DNA from: an uncultured Gammaproteobacteria bacterium
GTDB lineage: Bacteria > Pseudomonadota > Gammaproteobacteria > Arenicellales > JAANXG01
Reading direction: 5' to 3'
Assembly (NCBI GenBank): GCA_947259175.1
Contig: CAMYKW010000028.1
Location: 1-54,045 of the forward strand
Length of the DNA stretch: 54,045 nt
How positions within the stretch are numbered: position 1 is the stretch's first letter; the number at the start of each line of letters is the position of its first letter. The position numbers were made by a program, and so were the translations under genes. The notes beneath the pieces were generated by a model. It saw only the letters and a program-made list of their open reading frames with translations. It was not told the DNA's origin and ran no database searches. Shown here one piece after another: positions 17,340-26,693 of this stretch.

Positions 17340-17861
17340 GTGTCCCCGAAAAATCAATACCATTACGATGAGTTATTGGCTTGCGCCCGCGGCGAACTGT
17401 TTGGCCGCGGTAACGCACAATTGCCGTTGCCGCCGATGCTTATGTTCGACCGCATCACCCATGTCACCGCGGATGGCGGCGCCCACGACAAAGGTATGAT
17501 TACCGCGGAATTGGATATCAAGCCGGAACTGTGGTTCTTCGATTGTCATTTTATCGGGGATCCGGTGATGCCCGGGTGCCTGGGCTTGGATGCGCTGTGG
17601 CAACTCGTCGGTTTCTTTCTTGGTTGGCGCGGCGGGCCGGGGCGCGGCCGGGCCCTGGGAGCGGGGGAAGTTAAATTCACCGGGCAGGTTACGCCCGATA
17701 CCAAGCTCGTGAAATACCGCGTTGATTTGAAACGTGTGATCATGCGCAATTTGTGCATGGGCATCGCCAACGGCGTCGTCGAGGCGGATGACAGGGAAAT
17801 CTATTTCGCCAAGGATCTTCGGGTGGGTTTGTTCACCTCCGACGGACATTTTCAAACTTGA
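17340..17861 (+). CDS. fabA: 3-hydroxydecanoyl-ACP dehydratase/isomerase FabA
   Basis: A 173-residue enzyme that dehydrates 3-hydroxydecanoyl-ACP and isomerises trans-2 to cis-3-decenoyl-ACP, the branch point of anaerobic unsaturated fatty acid synthesis. Catalytic H70 and D84 lie in [24 protein letters not shown]'s motif region at the same numbers as in E. coli. I chose the GTG at 17340 because it gives the standard N-terminus [21 protein letters not shown] and length; the frame is open to 17214 but that extension has no homology. A GAGG lies 13 bases upstream. fabB follows, forming the usual fabAB pair of gammaproteobacteria. Confidence 0.95.
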   Translation: MSPKNQYHYDELLACARGELFGRGNAQLPLPPMLMFDRITHVTADGGAHDKGMITAELDIKPELWFFDCHFIGDPVMPGCLGLDALWQLVGFFLGWRGGPGRGRALGAGEVKFTGQVTPDTKLVKYRVDLKRVIMRNLCMGIANGVVEADDREIYFAKDLRVGLFTSDGHFQT

Positions 17862-17883
17862 GACCTGGAGTAAGAGTAGAACT

Positions 17884-19098
17884 ATGCGTCGCGTCGTCGT
17901 AACTGGGGTGGGAGTGGTTTCCAGCATTGGGAACGATAAACAAGAGGTCGCGGATAGTCTGTTGAACGCGCGTTCCGGAATTCACAAGCAGCCGGTCTAT
18001 GAGGAAATGGGGCTGCGCAGTCACATCGAGGGCACTATTGACGTCGATCTGGCTGAGTTGATTGACAGAAAAGTAAAGCGGTTCATGGGCGACGGCGCCG
18101 CGTTTAATTATCTGGCCATGCGCGAAGCGCTGGCGGATGCCGGACTGCGCGAGGACGAAATATCCGATCCCCGTATCGGATTGATCATGGGTTCCGGAGG
18201 TCCGTCCACCGAGAACGTCGTGCGCGCGGCGGATCTTCTTCGCGAGCGGGGAGTACGCAAAGTCGGCCCGTACATGGTGACCCGTACGATGTCCAGCACG
18301 AATGCCGCCTGTGTGGGTACCGCGTTCAAGATCAAAGGTGTGAGTTATTCCATCAGCTCAGCGTGCGCCACCAGCGCGCACTGCATTGGTCACAGCGCGG
18401 AGCTGATTCAACTGGGCAAACAGGACTTGATGTTCGCCGGTGGCGGTGAAGAGATCCATTGGACGATGTCGGTGTTGTTCGATGCGATGGGGGCGTTGTC
18501 GACACAGTACAATGAAACTCCGCAACAGGCGTCTCGCCCTTACGATGTAAATCGCGACGGATTTGTGATCTCCGGTGGTGGCGGGGTCATGGTCATTGAA
18601 GAGCTGGAACACGCGATGCGGAGGGGGGCGAGGATATATGCGGAGCTAGTGGGTTACGGCGCGACCTCGGACGGTTATGACATGGTGCAACCCTCCGGTG
18701 AAGGGGCAGTGCGCTGCATGCGCCAGGCCCTGGAAACGGTCGATGGAAACGTTGACTATATCAATGCCCACGGCACCAGCACGCCGGTTGGCGATATGCG
18801 CGAATTGGAGGCGCTGCGGGAGGTGTTCGGCGACCGGATACCCCCCATAAGTTCCACCAAATCGCTGACCGGACATGCGCTCGGCGCTGCCGGTGTATGT
18901 GAGGCGATCTACAGCCTGCTGATGATGGAACACGGCTTTATTGCGGCATCCGAGAACATTGCAGAACTCGATCCGAGTGCGCACGGATTTCCGATCGTCC
19001 GCGACACGCAGACCGATGCGGCGTTGAATCTTGTGATGTCGAATAGTTTTGGTTTTGGCGGCACCAACAGCTCCCTGGTATTCAAACGCTTCGCATGA
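17884..19098 (+). CDS. fabB: 3-oxoacyl-ACP synthase I (FabB)
   Basis: A 404-residue condensing enzyme that elongates unsaturated acyl-ACPs with malonyl-ACP. The Cys-His-His triad is complete: C161 in [11 protein letters not shown]296 in [12 protein letters not shown] and H331 in [12 protein letters not shown]. The closing [13 protein letters not shown] is standard. The ATG at 17884 has GGAGTAAG upstream and gives the usual start [13 protein letters not shown]; the longer frame from 17788 overlaps fabA and is not needed. It is 22 bp after fabA, so the two are co-transcribed. Confidence 0.97.
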   Translation: MRRVVVTGVGVVSSIGNDKQEVADSLLNARSGIHKQPVYEEMGLRSHIEGTIDVDLAELIDRKVKRFMGDGAAFNYLAMREALADAGLREDEISDPRIGLIMGSGGPSTENVVRAADLLRERGVRKVGPYMVTRTMSSTNAACVGTAFKIKGVSYSISSACATSAHCIGHSAELIQLGKQDLMFAGGGEEIHWTMSVLFDAMGALSTQYNETPQQASRPYDVNRDGFVISGGGGVMVIEELEHAMRRGARIYAELVGYGATSDGYDMVQPSGEGAVRCMRQALETVDGNVDYINAHGTSTPVGDMRELEALREVFGDRIPPISSTKSLTGHALGAAGVCEAIYSLLMMEHGFIAASENIAELDPSAHGFPIVRDTQTDAALNLVMSNSFGFGGTNSSLVFKRFA

Positions 19099-19181
19099 CA
19101 AATACATGTCATGAGCGCGGTCCCGCCTCATACACTGGCGACTCCCAATGTTAACGCTTCTAATCCCCGGCTGGGCGCACG

Positions 19182-20231
19182 ATGTGGGTTACGAACGCCG
19201 GCCATAAACCCATTGCCGCGTGGCTGTTGATTTGTTGTGTCGCGGTTTTCGCCATGGTGGTTGTCGGGGGTGTGACCCGGTTGACCCAATCGGGGCTGTC
19301 GATGGTGGATTGGCAGCCGATTATGGGAGTCGTACCGCCGTTGACCGACGACGAGTGGCGACAAGCCTTCGAAGACTACCAGCAGTTTCCGGAGTATCAG
19401 AAGATCAATCGTTACATGACGCTTGCTGAATTCAAACCAATCTTCTGGCTCGAGTATTCTCATCGCATACTTGGACGGACAATAGGATTGATTTTTCTGC
19501 TTCCATTATTGTTTTTCTGGTACACCCGCCGGATTCCCAGACGGTTGGCGCCAAAGCTCGTTGGGGTGTTTTGTCTTGGCGGGCTACAGGGTCTGCTCGG
19601 CTGGTATATGGTGCAAAGCGGCTTGGTCGATGAACCCCATGTCAGCCCCTATCGGCTGACCTCTCACCTGGCCTTGGCGGTGTTGATATACGGTTACATG
19701 CTGTGGCTGGTGTTGGACTTGTATGCCCGCGATCAGCGAATGCGCCCATGGTCGGTCGATCCCCCTTGGCGTTTGAGTCTGTTTGTCACCATGTTCGTCG
19801 GGCTTATGATCATCAGCGGCGGTTTTGTGGCGGGGACCAAAGCGGGTTTCGCGTTTAACACATTTCCAACCATGAACGGCGACTGGGTGCCGCAGGGAAT
19901 TTGGGCGATGCAGCCGGGGTGGCGAAATCTGTTCGAAAATCTGGCGACGGTACAATTCATGCACCGGCTCATTGCGCTCGGTTTGTCGATACTGGTGCTG
20001 TTGTTATGGTTATCCGTACTGCTCGCCAACGTGTCACCACGGGTGCGTCTGGCGGCCCACGGCTTGTTGGCGATGATGGTCGTGCAGCTGGTGTTGGGTA
20101 TCACTACACTGCTCAACGTGGTCCCGGTGACCCTGGCGGCCATGCATCAAGGTGGCGCGCTTCTGGTATTGACCATGGCGCTTTGGGTGACCCACGGCGT
20201 ATTGCGCGAAAAACGCACGTATAGCCTTTGA
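19182..20231 (+). CDS. ctaA: Heme A synthase (COX15/CtaA)
   Basis: A 349-residue inner-membrane protein with eight transmembrane helices that oxidises the C8 methyl of heme O to make heme A for cytochrome aa3-type oxidases. The four family histidines are visible in EYSHRILGR, TSHLALAVLIY, VQFMHRLIALG and AAMHQGGALLV, and the first helix carries VVVGGVTRLTQSGLSMVDW. Its presence implies an aa3 or caa3 terminal oxidase elsewhere in the genome. No ctaB or cox genes are in this window. It stands 83 bp after fabB without a clear ribosome site. Confidence 0.95.
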   Translation: MWVTNAGHKPIAAWLLICCVAVFAMVVVGGVTRLTQSGLSMVDWQPIMGVVPPLTDDEWRQAFEDYQQFPEYQKINRYMTLAEFKPIFWLEYSHRILGRTIGLIFLLPLLFFWYTRRIPRRLAPKLVGVFCLGGLQGLLGWYMVQSGLVDEPHVSPYRLTSHLALAVLIYGYMLWLVLDLYARDQRMRPWSVDPPWRLSLFVTMFVGLMIISGGFVAGTKAGFAFNTFPTMNGDWVPQGIWAMQPGWRNLFENLATVQFMHRLIALGLSILVLLLWLSVLLANVSPRVRLAAHGLLAMMVVQLVLGITTLLNVVPVTLAAMHQGGALLVLTMALWVTHGVLREKRTYSL

Positions 20232-20383
20232 GCGCCGGGGGTTACGGATAACGGAAAGAAATAGCGGGGAATGCGTCGGCGCGATGGGGCGGTTTCCGCT
20301 TGTCTGCTCGGCGAAGCGTAAGCCGCCGCATGTAGCGCCCGGCGCCGCCAGCGAACCTATGCGTCCGTGGAACGCGTGCGGTT

Positions 20384-20414
20384 TTCCAGTTATACAGCGG
20401 CATTGGCGTATAAT
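20384..20414 (+). promoter_or_regulatory. Sigma-70-like promoter before the 20455 gene
   Basis: A perfect -10 hexamer TATAAT is at 20409-20414. The best -35 is weak (TTCCAG or TTTCCA around 20383-20389, spacing 19-20). Because the -10 overlaps a possible upstream ATG (20413), the promoter supports translation from 20455. Confidence 0.5.
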
Positions 20415-20454
20415 GGCGTCTTGCATGCAACTAAACCCGAGGAGCGAGGCGCCA

Positions 20455-20811
20455 ATGGGTAATAGGCCATTACTTTCCAGTTTGATAATTGCGGCGAGTC
20501 TGTTGCCGATATCCGTGCACGCCGACGGGTGGCGTTATTCAATTGCGGCGGGTGCGCAATCGGCGGACGTAGCACGCGCTACGCCCGCGGCGGGTATGAA
20601 CGTCCATAGCGCCACGGTGCCGAGTGCGGCGCTGCCGCGCAACAATCTGACTAAGATTGCCGTGCGCGAGAAATTCGGTGATCCCCGGGAACAGCTGCCG
20701 CCGGTGGGTGAGCCGCCTATTTCCCGCTGGCGTTACCCGGACTACACAGTCTATTTCGAACGCGACCTGGTGATCATCTCGGTGGCCAACGAAGTGGGGA
20801 TGACTCGCTAG
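20455..20811 (+). CDS. Small secreted protein of unknown function
   Basis: A 118-residue protein with a Sec signal peptide (GNRPLLSSLIIAASLLPISVHA, cleavage near residue 24). The mature part has a short conserved C-terminal module, KIAVREKFGDPREQLPPVGEPPISRWRYPDYTVYFERDLVIISV, resembling an uncharacterised gammaproteobacterial family of small periplasmic proteins. The ATG at 20455 follows a GGAG ribosome site and a TATAAT promoter; upstream in-frame ATGs overlap the promoter. It could be monocistronic. I cannot assign a function. Confidence 0.7.
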   Translation: MGNRPLLSSLIIAASLLPISVHADGWRYSIAAGAQSADVARATPAAGMNVHSATVPSAALPRNNLTKIAVREKFGDPREQLPPVGEPPISRWRYPDYTVYFERDLVIISVANEVGMTR

Positions 20812-20916
20812 AGCGCCGTGGTTGCAGCAAACAATGCCATAAGCTTCACGCTCGCTCCATGGTCTCGGTGTGCTCCGTGTGTGTGGCAGCCGTTATTCCG
20901 CCGCACGCTCGACCGC

Positions 20917-20947
20917 CTTGGTCCGTGACTCCCTGGTACGGACCAAG
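20917..20947. other. Hairpin in the decayed LolA-like region
   Basis: CTTGGTCCGT (20917-20926) and ACGGACCAAG (20938-20947) form a perfect 10-bp stem with an 11-base loop. It lies in the stretch 20812-20995 in which I see no coding frame. It may be a terminator for the upstream gene lacking a U-run or a scar in the decaying locus. Confidence 0.5.
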
Positions 20948-20995
20948 CGCTCACAGTGGACAGCGAGTGACCAGCGTTTCCAGTTAGTGTCTGTA

Positions 20996-21410
20996 ATGTT
21001 GTTGTCGGTAGGTTTCGCGCCGGTTTTAAGTGAGGCGGACAACGGCTGGACCCTGCGCAGGGTGATGCTGTTGTTGTCCGGTGTCCGGTGTCAAACAGCT
21101 GGAATCCACGTTTGTTGAGAAAAAACAATCCGCCTTCTTGAGGGACGATCTGGTTATGTCGGGCATGCTGCGCTACAAGGCGCCCGGCACGCTCGAGAAG
21201 CACGTATTGTCGCCATTCGACGAATTGATCATTATCGACAACAACCAGATCACCATTGAACGTCAAGAGGGAGACTCAGTTCAGCGCATCATTCATGTGA
21301 TACCTGCGGCGGTCCGTGCCCTGGTAGACAGTATTCGAGCGACCTTGGCTGGAGATCACATCCGCCTGCAGCAGCATTACGACGTGCGCGTGATAAGTAT
21401 CGGTATCTGA
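20996..21410 (+). pseudogene. LolA-like lipoprotein carrier, frameshifted and 3'-truncated
   Basis: Remnant of the LolA-like gene that normally precedes an MMPL-type exporter. The first frame encodes a signal-like start and NGWTLRRVMLLLSGV (to about 21085); the second encodes SGVKQLESTFVEKKQSAFL...MLRYKAPGTLEKHVLSP up to YDVRV near 21390. The two are separated by a tandem duplication of the heptamer TGTCCGG at about 21076-21089; removing one copy restores SGVKQLEST in a single frame. The C-terminal third of the domain is absent: homology stops at about 21390 and the MMPL gene's homology begins at once. An alternative is a sequencing or assembly error at the heptamer, but that would not explain the 3' truncation. 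Confidence 0.75.
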
Positions 21411-21433
21411 TCAGTGATGATCTTGATCAACGA

Positions 21434-23452
21434 ATGAGCACCGGCGGCCTGAAACAGGATCTGCGGCGCCGGCTTCGCGGTCTCGGCTCGCCAATGGCTG
21501 CCATGGAAAAACGTTTTCTTGCCGCCGATCCCAGCGGTATCTTTATTGGTCTGGTGCGATCGCTGTCCAGCCTGGGTGAAAACGCGCACGGTCCACGTCG
21601 CGACCGCGGTGTCTGGATGACCCGGGATGACAGTCGTGCGATGCTGGTGGCGGAGATTGTTCCCGATGCCTTCGATCTGGAACGGCAGGTGGTGGCGGTG
21701 AAGACGCTGAGGGAGATTTTCGAGGACATACGACAGGGAAACACAAGCATGGTCGTCACCGGACCTCCGGCATTCGCGGTGGATACCCGCGATGTTATAC
21801 GCGCCGATGTGCGCCTGCTGTCAATCCTCGCGTTGCTCGCGGTGGCCGCCTTTTTGTTTTTGGTGTTCTGGTCCGGAACGTTCCTGGTGCTGGTTATGAT
21901 TCCACTGTTGATCGGGTCGCTGGTGGCGATTGCATCGGTAATCCTCGCCTTCGGTTCGATTCACGGCATAACCCTGGCCTTCGGTGTGACATTGACCGGT
22001 GTCGCGGTGGATTACCCCATCCATCTGGTGTCGCAGATCCGCGGCGGCCCGGCCCAGGCGCGGGAACATGTGCGCCAGATCTGGCCGACTATTCGGCTTG
22101 GGGTGATCACCACATTGATTGCTTATGCCGCGCTGATATTTTCGGATTTTACGGGCCTGACCCAGCTTGGATTGTTCACGGTCACCGGATTATTGACCGC
22201 TGCGGGGGTCACGCGTTGGTGGTTGCCGCTCATGATTCCGAAGGGGGCGGTGTTCCGTCACGGTATGCGGCGACCTCACAACGTGCTCGAACGGCTCGGA
22301 AAGCGGGCGCCACGGGCACGAACTTGGGCGGCGCTGAGCATAATCGTCGCCGCGGCCTTCATCATATTGGTGGATCAACCGATTCGTGAGTACAGCATTG
22401 ACTCGCTGAGCCCCATACCCGCCGATCGTCGCCAGGACGATCGTCAGTTGCGCAAAGATCTAGGTATGTGGTCCGGCGGCAAATTGCTCGCTGTGGTTGC
22501 GCCGGCTAAGGAGCAAGCGCTGCGAAAGAGCGAGCTAATCGCCCGGCAACTCGATCAATTGAAGTCCACAGGGGCATTGCGCGATTTCGAGTTGGCGGCG
22601 CGTTTCCTGCCGAGCCAGCGGACCCAGAGGCAACGTCAATTGCGGCTGCCCGACGTGGACACCCTCAGGAATCGTTTCGACACCGCCGTCGACGGCTTGC
22701 CGTTCAAACGCGAGGCGTTCGAACCATTCTTTAGGGATTTCAGTGACGCGCGCTCCCAGCCACCGTTAACGATGGAGATGTTACAGCACACCACTATCGG
22801 TTCCCTGTTATCCACCATGCTGTTTCAAATTGATGGGCAGTGGGTGGCCACGATTCTGCTCCATGATGTCAGGGATCCGGCGCGGTTGGATCAATTGACC
22901 GGCCGGGATGGTGAAACTCAGACGGTGTATATCGACCTAAAGGCGATGTCAAACGCGATCATGTATCGGGCCACGGATCGCATCTTGCGGCTGCTGGCAT
23001 GGGGAGGGCTGTTTATCTACCTGGTGTTGGCGGTCTATTTTCGCGATCTGCGTAAACCGCTGTACATCCTGATTCCCACTGGAGCAGCCGTGATGATGGC
23101 TACCGCTTTGTTGCTTGCCGCGGGCGTGAAGTTGACGGTTTTTCACATGGTTACACTACTGCTGGTGATCGGCCTCGGTCTGGACTACGCGTTGTTCTTC
23201 AACCGCTTGACCCATTCCGAGCGGGAGTGGGCGACCACGTTCAAGGCGTTGTGGGTATGTGCCGTAACCACAGTGCTGGTGTTTGGAATGTTGACTTTGT
23301 CACATACGCCGCCGCTGCAAGCCGTCGGTCTCACCGTCGCCATGGGCGCGGCGCTATGCCTGGTGTATGGCGCAATCTGGTCGACAGCGACGCCGCGCAA
23401 GCGCAAACGAAAAAAGAAGTGGCGGCGCAAAAAGCAACCGGCCCCGGGCTGA
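21434..23452 (+). pseudogene. MMPL-family exporter lacking its N-terminal part
   Basis: A 672-codon frame for an RND/MMPL-type inner-membrane exporter. Two membrane bundles are visible (about residues 125-270 with FGVTLTGVAVDYPIHLVSQ, and about 515-655 with GLGLDYALFFNRL), separated by a periplasmic domain. Full-length relatives are about 770-800 residues and begin with a transmembrane helix followed by a first periplasmic domain. Here the first helix and most of that domain are missing; recognisable homology starts with YRYLISDDLDQRMSTGGLKQDL, whose first residues precede the first ATG and abut the truncated LolA-like gene. A residual transporter is conceivable but unlikely to be functional. 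GTG/ATG initiation at 21434 has no good ribosome site. Confidence 0.7.
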
Positions 23453-23491
23453 TATACTTGTTCACAGCAAAGGAGTATCGGAGTCGTTGAC

Positions 23492-24346
23492 GTGAGAACA
23501 ATATTAACCAGACTGGTCATCGCCACGGTATGTGCCACCGCGGTGGTCCACGCAGAGGAGCTGCCGCTATGGGAGCTTGCCCTGGGCGGCGGTGCACTGC
23601 AGATTCCCGAATACCGCGGCTCCAATGACAATCGCCAGATCGCGTTCCCGTTCGTGTATCCGGTCTATCGCGGTGACTTTCTGCGCGTCGACGATCGCGG
23701 AGTCCGTGGTGTGTTCTATGTCACCGACCGGGCCGAGCTGGATATCAGCGCGGATGCCAATACCTCCGTGAACAGCGATGACACCAGCGTGCGCAACGGC
23801 ATGCCGGATCTCGATCCGACGGTACAATTTGGACCGATAGTGCAACTTCGGGTATGGCCCGAGCAGCCGTCGCGCCAAGTACTGCTGCTGAATCTGCCGG
23901 TGCGCTCGGTGTTTGCGATCGGGGATTCGGTTAGACAGGTGGGGTGGACCGCCTCCCCTCACCTGACCTTATACAAGCGTGTTGATCTGTTCGATCGACG
24001 CTGGCGCCTGGGATTGTCCGCAGGACTCGAGTTCGGTGATAACGACTACCATGACTACTATTATCGAGTGAATCCCGAGTTCGCCACCGATTCGCGACCC
24101 GCATTCGACGCCGGCGGCGGTTTCGGCGGTACGCGATTCATCGCCACCTTCGTATCGCGTGGAAAGAAGAGCTGGATGAGCTTTTTCGCGCGCTACGATC
24201 GGCTGGACGGCGCCACCTTCGACGACAGCCCGTTAGTGGAGCGCAATGATGGTCTCACCTTCGGGTTTATCTACGCGCGATTCTTCGCCCGTTCCAAGCG
24301 CATGGTAGAGGTGAAAGAAATGCGCCGGGTTGAGCAGCAGGAATAG
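23492..24346 (+). CDS. MipA/OmpV-family outer-membrane protein
   Basis: A 284-residue beta-barrel protein. A signal peptide (MRTILTRLVIATVCATAVVHA, about 21 residues) precedes a family-typical start LGGGALQIPEYRGSNDNRQIAFPFVYPVYRG and alternating amphipathic strands. The family includes MipA, a scaffold for murein-synthesising complexes, and OmpV; actual role here is unknown. The GTG at 23492 has GGAG eight bases upstream. The C-terminus FGFIYARFFARSKRMVEVKEMRRVEQQE extends past the last strand. The stop codon is directly adjacent to the inverted-repeat element at 24347. Confidence 0.8.
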   Translation: MRTILTRLVIATVCATAVVHAEELPLWELALGGGALQIPEYRGSNDNRQIAFPFVYPVYRGDFLRVDDRGVRGVFYVTDRAELDISADANTSVNSDDTSVRNGMPDLDPTVQFGPIVQLRVWPEQPSRQVLLLNLPVRSVFAIGDSVRQVGWTASPHLTLYKRVDLFDRRWRLGLSAGLEFGDNDYHDYYYRVNPEFATDSRPAFDAGGGFGGTRFIATFVSRGKKSWMSFFARYDRLDGATFDDSPLVERNDGLTFGFIYARFFARSKRMVEVKEMRRVEQQE

Positions 24347-24446
24347 CCCAGCTACTATTCCTGTTACGCACCGGTAAGACTCGCAAGTGAATGCCAAGAA
24401 CAGACGGCGTGAGGTCGTGACACGTTTTACCGGGAATAGTAGCTGG
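24347..24446. mobile_element. MITE-like element, copy C, filling a convergent gene gap
   Basis: Terminal inverted repeats CCCAGCTACTATTCC (24347-24361) and GGAATAGTAGCTGG (24433-24446) enclose 100 bp. After the left end, the sequence GCACCGGTAAGACTCG resembles GCACCGGAAAGACTCG of copy A (reverse strand); the rest of the interior differs. It begins at the base after the mipA-like stop codon and ends one base before the coq7 stop codon on the other strand, so the element makes up the whole intergenic region. It may serve as a two-way terminator. Confidence 0.75.
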
Positions 24447-24447
24447 A

Positions 24448-25083
24448 TTAAATTCTTTCCGTGGCCGTGGTCATCACTTTGGCCGCCACGCGCATCGACT
24501 TTTTTATAAAGTCCGGAAGCTCCACCGCACCCGCCTTTACCGCGGTGGTGGCGTGCACCGCCTCATCGTCGCGCATGCGTGCGACAATTTCCCGGCTCTT
24601 GGTGTCGTTTATCGGCAGCCGATCGAGGTGGTTCTCCAAGTGGCGAACCACCTGGCGTTCGGTTTCGGCCAGAAATCCCAGGCTGATGCGGTCACCGGCG
24701 AGCCCGGCGAGGGCGCCGATGGTAAACGATCCGGCATACCACAAGGGATTGAGGTAGCTTTTGTGGCTGTCCAGTTCTTGAATGCGTTCTTCGCACCACG
24801 CAAGGTGGTCGTTCTCTTCCGCCGACGCGGTGGACATCTGCTGCCGCACCCGCGGCGACCGGGCGGTCAGCGCCTGCCCCTGGTACAAGGCCTGGGCGCA
24901 CACCTCGCCGGTATGGTTGACGCGCATCAGACCGGCGGCGAGATCGCGTTCTCTGTCATTCATTTCTGCACCGATATCGGCAGGTTGGGGTGTCTTCCGT
25001 TGCCGCGGCGGACGGCCGAAAACGGTGCGTAGGCCCTGATCAAGTTGATTGATCATCTGATCGAGAAGTGAATATTCGCGCAT
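24448..25083 (-). CDS. coq7: Demethoxyubiquinone hydroxylase (Coq7)
   Basis: A 211-residue ferritin-like di-iron monooxygenase that hydroxylates C6 of 2-octaprenyl-3-methyl-5-methoxy-benzoquinol in ubiquinone synthesis. The iron-ligand motifs are present: GEVCAQALY (near residue 61), EENDHLAWCEER, an interior ETERQVVRHLENHL, and the closing DDEAVHATTA. This is the short, Coq7 form of the O2-dependent step, which replaces UbiF in many proteobacteria. It implies aerobic respiration through ubiquinone. Confidence 0.95.
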   Translation of the reverse strand: MREYSLLDQMINQLDQGLRTVFGRPPRQRKTPQPADIGAEMNDRERDLAAGLMRVNHTGEVCAQALYQGQALTARSPRVRQQMSTASAEENDHLAWCEERIQELDSHKSYLNPLWYAGSFTIGALAGLAGDRISLGFLAETERQVVRHLENHLDRLPINDTKSREIVARMRDDEAVHATTAVKAGAVELPDFIKKSMRVAAKVMTTATERI

Positions 25084-25120
25084 GGGATCACGATACTAGA
25101 CGCGGGACCCGGCGCGCAAG

Positions 25121-25219
25121 CCCCGCTACGGCTCTTGATAGGCGGTGGAGGGGTTGCAGCGCCGCGTCGATGAAGTGACAACGCCAAGTACTCGATAGCT
25201 TGACGAGAATAGTCGCTGG
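25121..25219. mobile_element. Decayed MITE-like element, copy D
   Basis: The right end GAATAGTCGCTGG (25207-25219) is a clear match to the element terminus. About 99 bp upstream, CCCCGCTACGGCTC (25121) matches the left terminus at 10 of 14 positions. The interior is not alignable by eye. It ends five bases before the stop of the minus-strand iron-sulfur gene. Only the right end is secure. Confidence 0.45.
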
Positions 25220-25224
25220 ATGAC

Positions 25225-26496
25225 TCAACCCTCGGAATTCAAGACTCTGTCGATCAGCACCGCCGGATGTATCACTTCGACATCGAGATGCTCACCGTGA
25301 ATGCCGGCCATGAGGTGCAGAGCGCATCCGATATTTGAGGTGACTACGGTATGGCAAGCCGCATCGCTGATGGCTTGCAGTGTGTCGTCGCGCAGCTGAG
25401 CCGACATCTCGGGTTGGGTAAGGAAGTAGATTCCGGCGGCGCCGCAGCAGGTCCCATTATCGGGCAAGGCAGCGACCTTGGACCGGCAGACACGACTGAT
25501 CAATCGCAGGGTTTTATCCGCGGATTTCATGACATTGCGCAGCGAGCACGGTTGGTGCACCGCAACGCCGTGCATTTTGGGCGTGAGGTGTGTCACTAAT
25601 CCGGCATGGTGATCTTCGAGAAAGGCGCTAAGATCATACACACGCGAACCCAATTCTGATGCCCGCACGTCCTTCGTATGTTGACCATACTCCTTTAGCA
25701 TGGCGCCGCATCCGCTTGCCAAGGTGATGACAGGCACATCGCTCAAAGACGCGAATGCCGCCAGGTTCTGCTTGACCAATTCCTTCGCGCCCACGGCGTC
25801 ACCGGCATGTTGTTGGATGGCGCCGCAGCAATTCTGACCCGGCGGTATCGACACGCTGTAGCCCAACTTGTTGAGTACACGGATGGCGGCGTCGATAGAC
25901 GGCTGATCCACAACACGCGCAATGCATCCCAAAAACAGTGCCACTTCACCGCGATTCCCGTGGTTCACCGGATACGAGGCGGCGTAGCGTTTGAGCCGCG
26001 GGATAGCCGGCAATTGCGCTTCCAGGGCCGCCAGGCCCAGCCACCGCAGCAGCCGCGAACGGCGCATCACCGCCTGCAAGCCGGAACGCTGATAGCCGCG
26101 CAGCAGGTGGCCCAGGTAAGCCAATCGACCCGGATGCGTGAGTAACCCAGCTACCGCCCACCGCCACACCAGGCGCCGCGCCGGCGAGCTGCGGCGGCGG
26201 GCGGCGGTGAACGCGCGCGCGTCGTCGACCAGCCGTCCATAGGGCACCTGGGCCGGGCACGCTGCTTCACAGTTGCGACAGCCGAGACAACGGTCGAGAT
26301 GGGACTCCAATCGGGGAGTCAACGGCAGTTGATTGCGGACCATGGCGCGCATCAATGCGATGCGCCCGCGCGGAGATTCGTTTTCGTCGCCGGTTTTACG
26401 ATACGTGGGGCAATGCGGCAAACACAGGCCGCACTGTACACACTGATCCGCCGCGCGGATTGGGAACCGGTCGCTCGCTGATAAGATCTGGGTCAT
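25225..26496 (-). CDS. GlcF-like (Fe-S) oxidoreductase, stand-alone
   Basis: A 423-residue cytoplasmic iron-sulfur protein with two N-terminal 4Fe-4S clusters, CVQCGLCLPHCPTY and CLGCRNCEAACPAQVPYGRL, and two CCG domains (NCCGAIQQHAGD, HQPCSLRNV and GTCCGAAGIY). The layout equals GlcF, the iron-sulfur subunit of glycolate oxidase, and there is a second GlcF at 49361 that sits with GlcD and GlcE. This copy has no flavoprotein neighbours, so its partner is elsewhere or unknown. The ATG at 26496 starts MTQILSASDRFP and is preferred over 26538. A weak ribosome site (GGAT) precedes it. Confidence 0.88.
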   Translation of the reverse strand: MTQILSASDRFPIRAADQCVQCGLCLPHCPTYRKTGDENESPRGRIALMRAMVRNQLPLTPRLESHLDRCLGCRNCEAACPAQVPYGRLVDDARAFTAARRRSSPARRLVWRWAVAGLLTHPGRLAYLGHLLRGYQRSGLQAVMRRSRLLRWLGLAALEAQLPAIPRLKRYAASYPVNHGNRGEVALFLGCIARVVDQPSIDAAIRVLNKLGYSVSIPPGQNCCGAIQQHAGDAVGAKELVKQNLAAFASLSDVPVITLASGCGAMLKEYGQHTKDVRASELGSRVYDLSAFLEDHHAGLVTHLTPKMHGVAVHQPCSLRNVMKSADKTLRLISRVCRSKVAALPDNGTCCGAAGIYFLTQPEMSAQLRDDTLQAISDAACHTVVTSNIGCALHLMAGIHGEHLDVEVIHPAVLIDRVLNSEG

Positions 26497-26693
26497 GAAT
26501 CCGATTGTACCGGCATGGGTGAAATTCCCTGTAATCATAGGGGATTAAGACGGGCGCCGTCGCCCGTACCTGGCTATACATACGCTGGCTACCGGTGTAT
26601 GTTAAACGTTGCCCGTGGGGGTTGCGCCTTCGCGGTGATGTATACGAATGATATAGATCATTGTTGTATTGTTTTAGTCCAGAGGAGGAAAGC

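Noticed and set aside
25225-26496. Heterodisulfide reductase subunit
   Set aside because: The two cluster motifs followed by two CCG domains in this order and length fit GlcF better.
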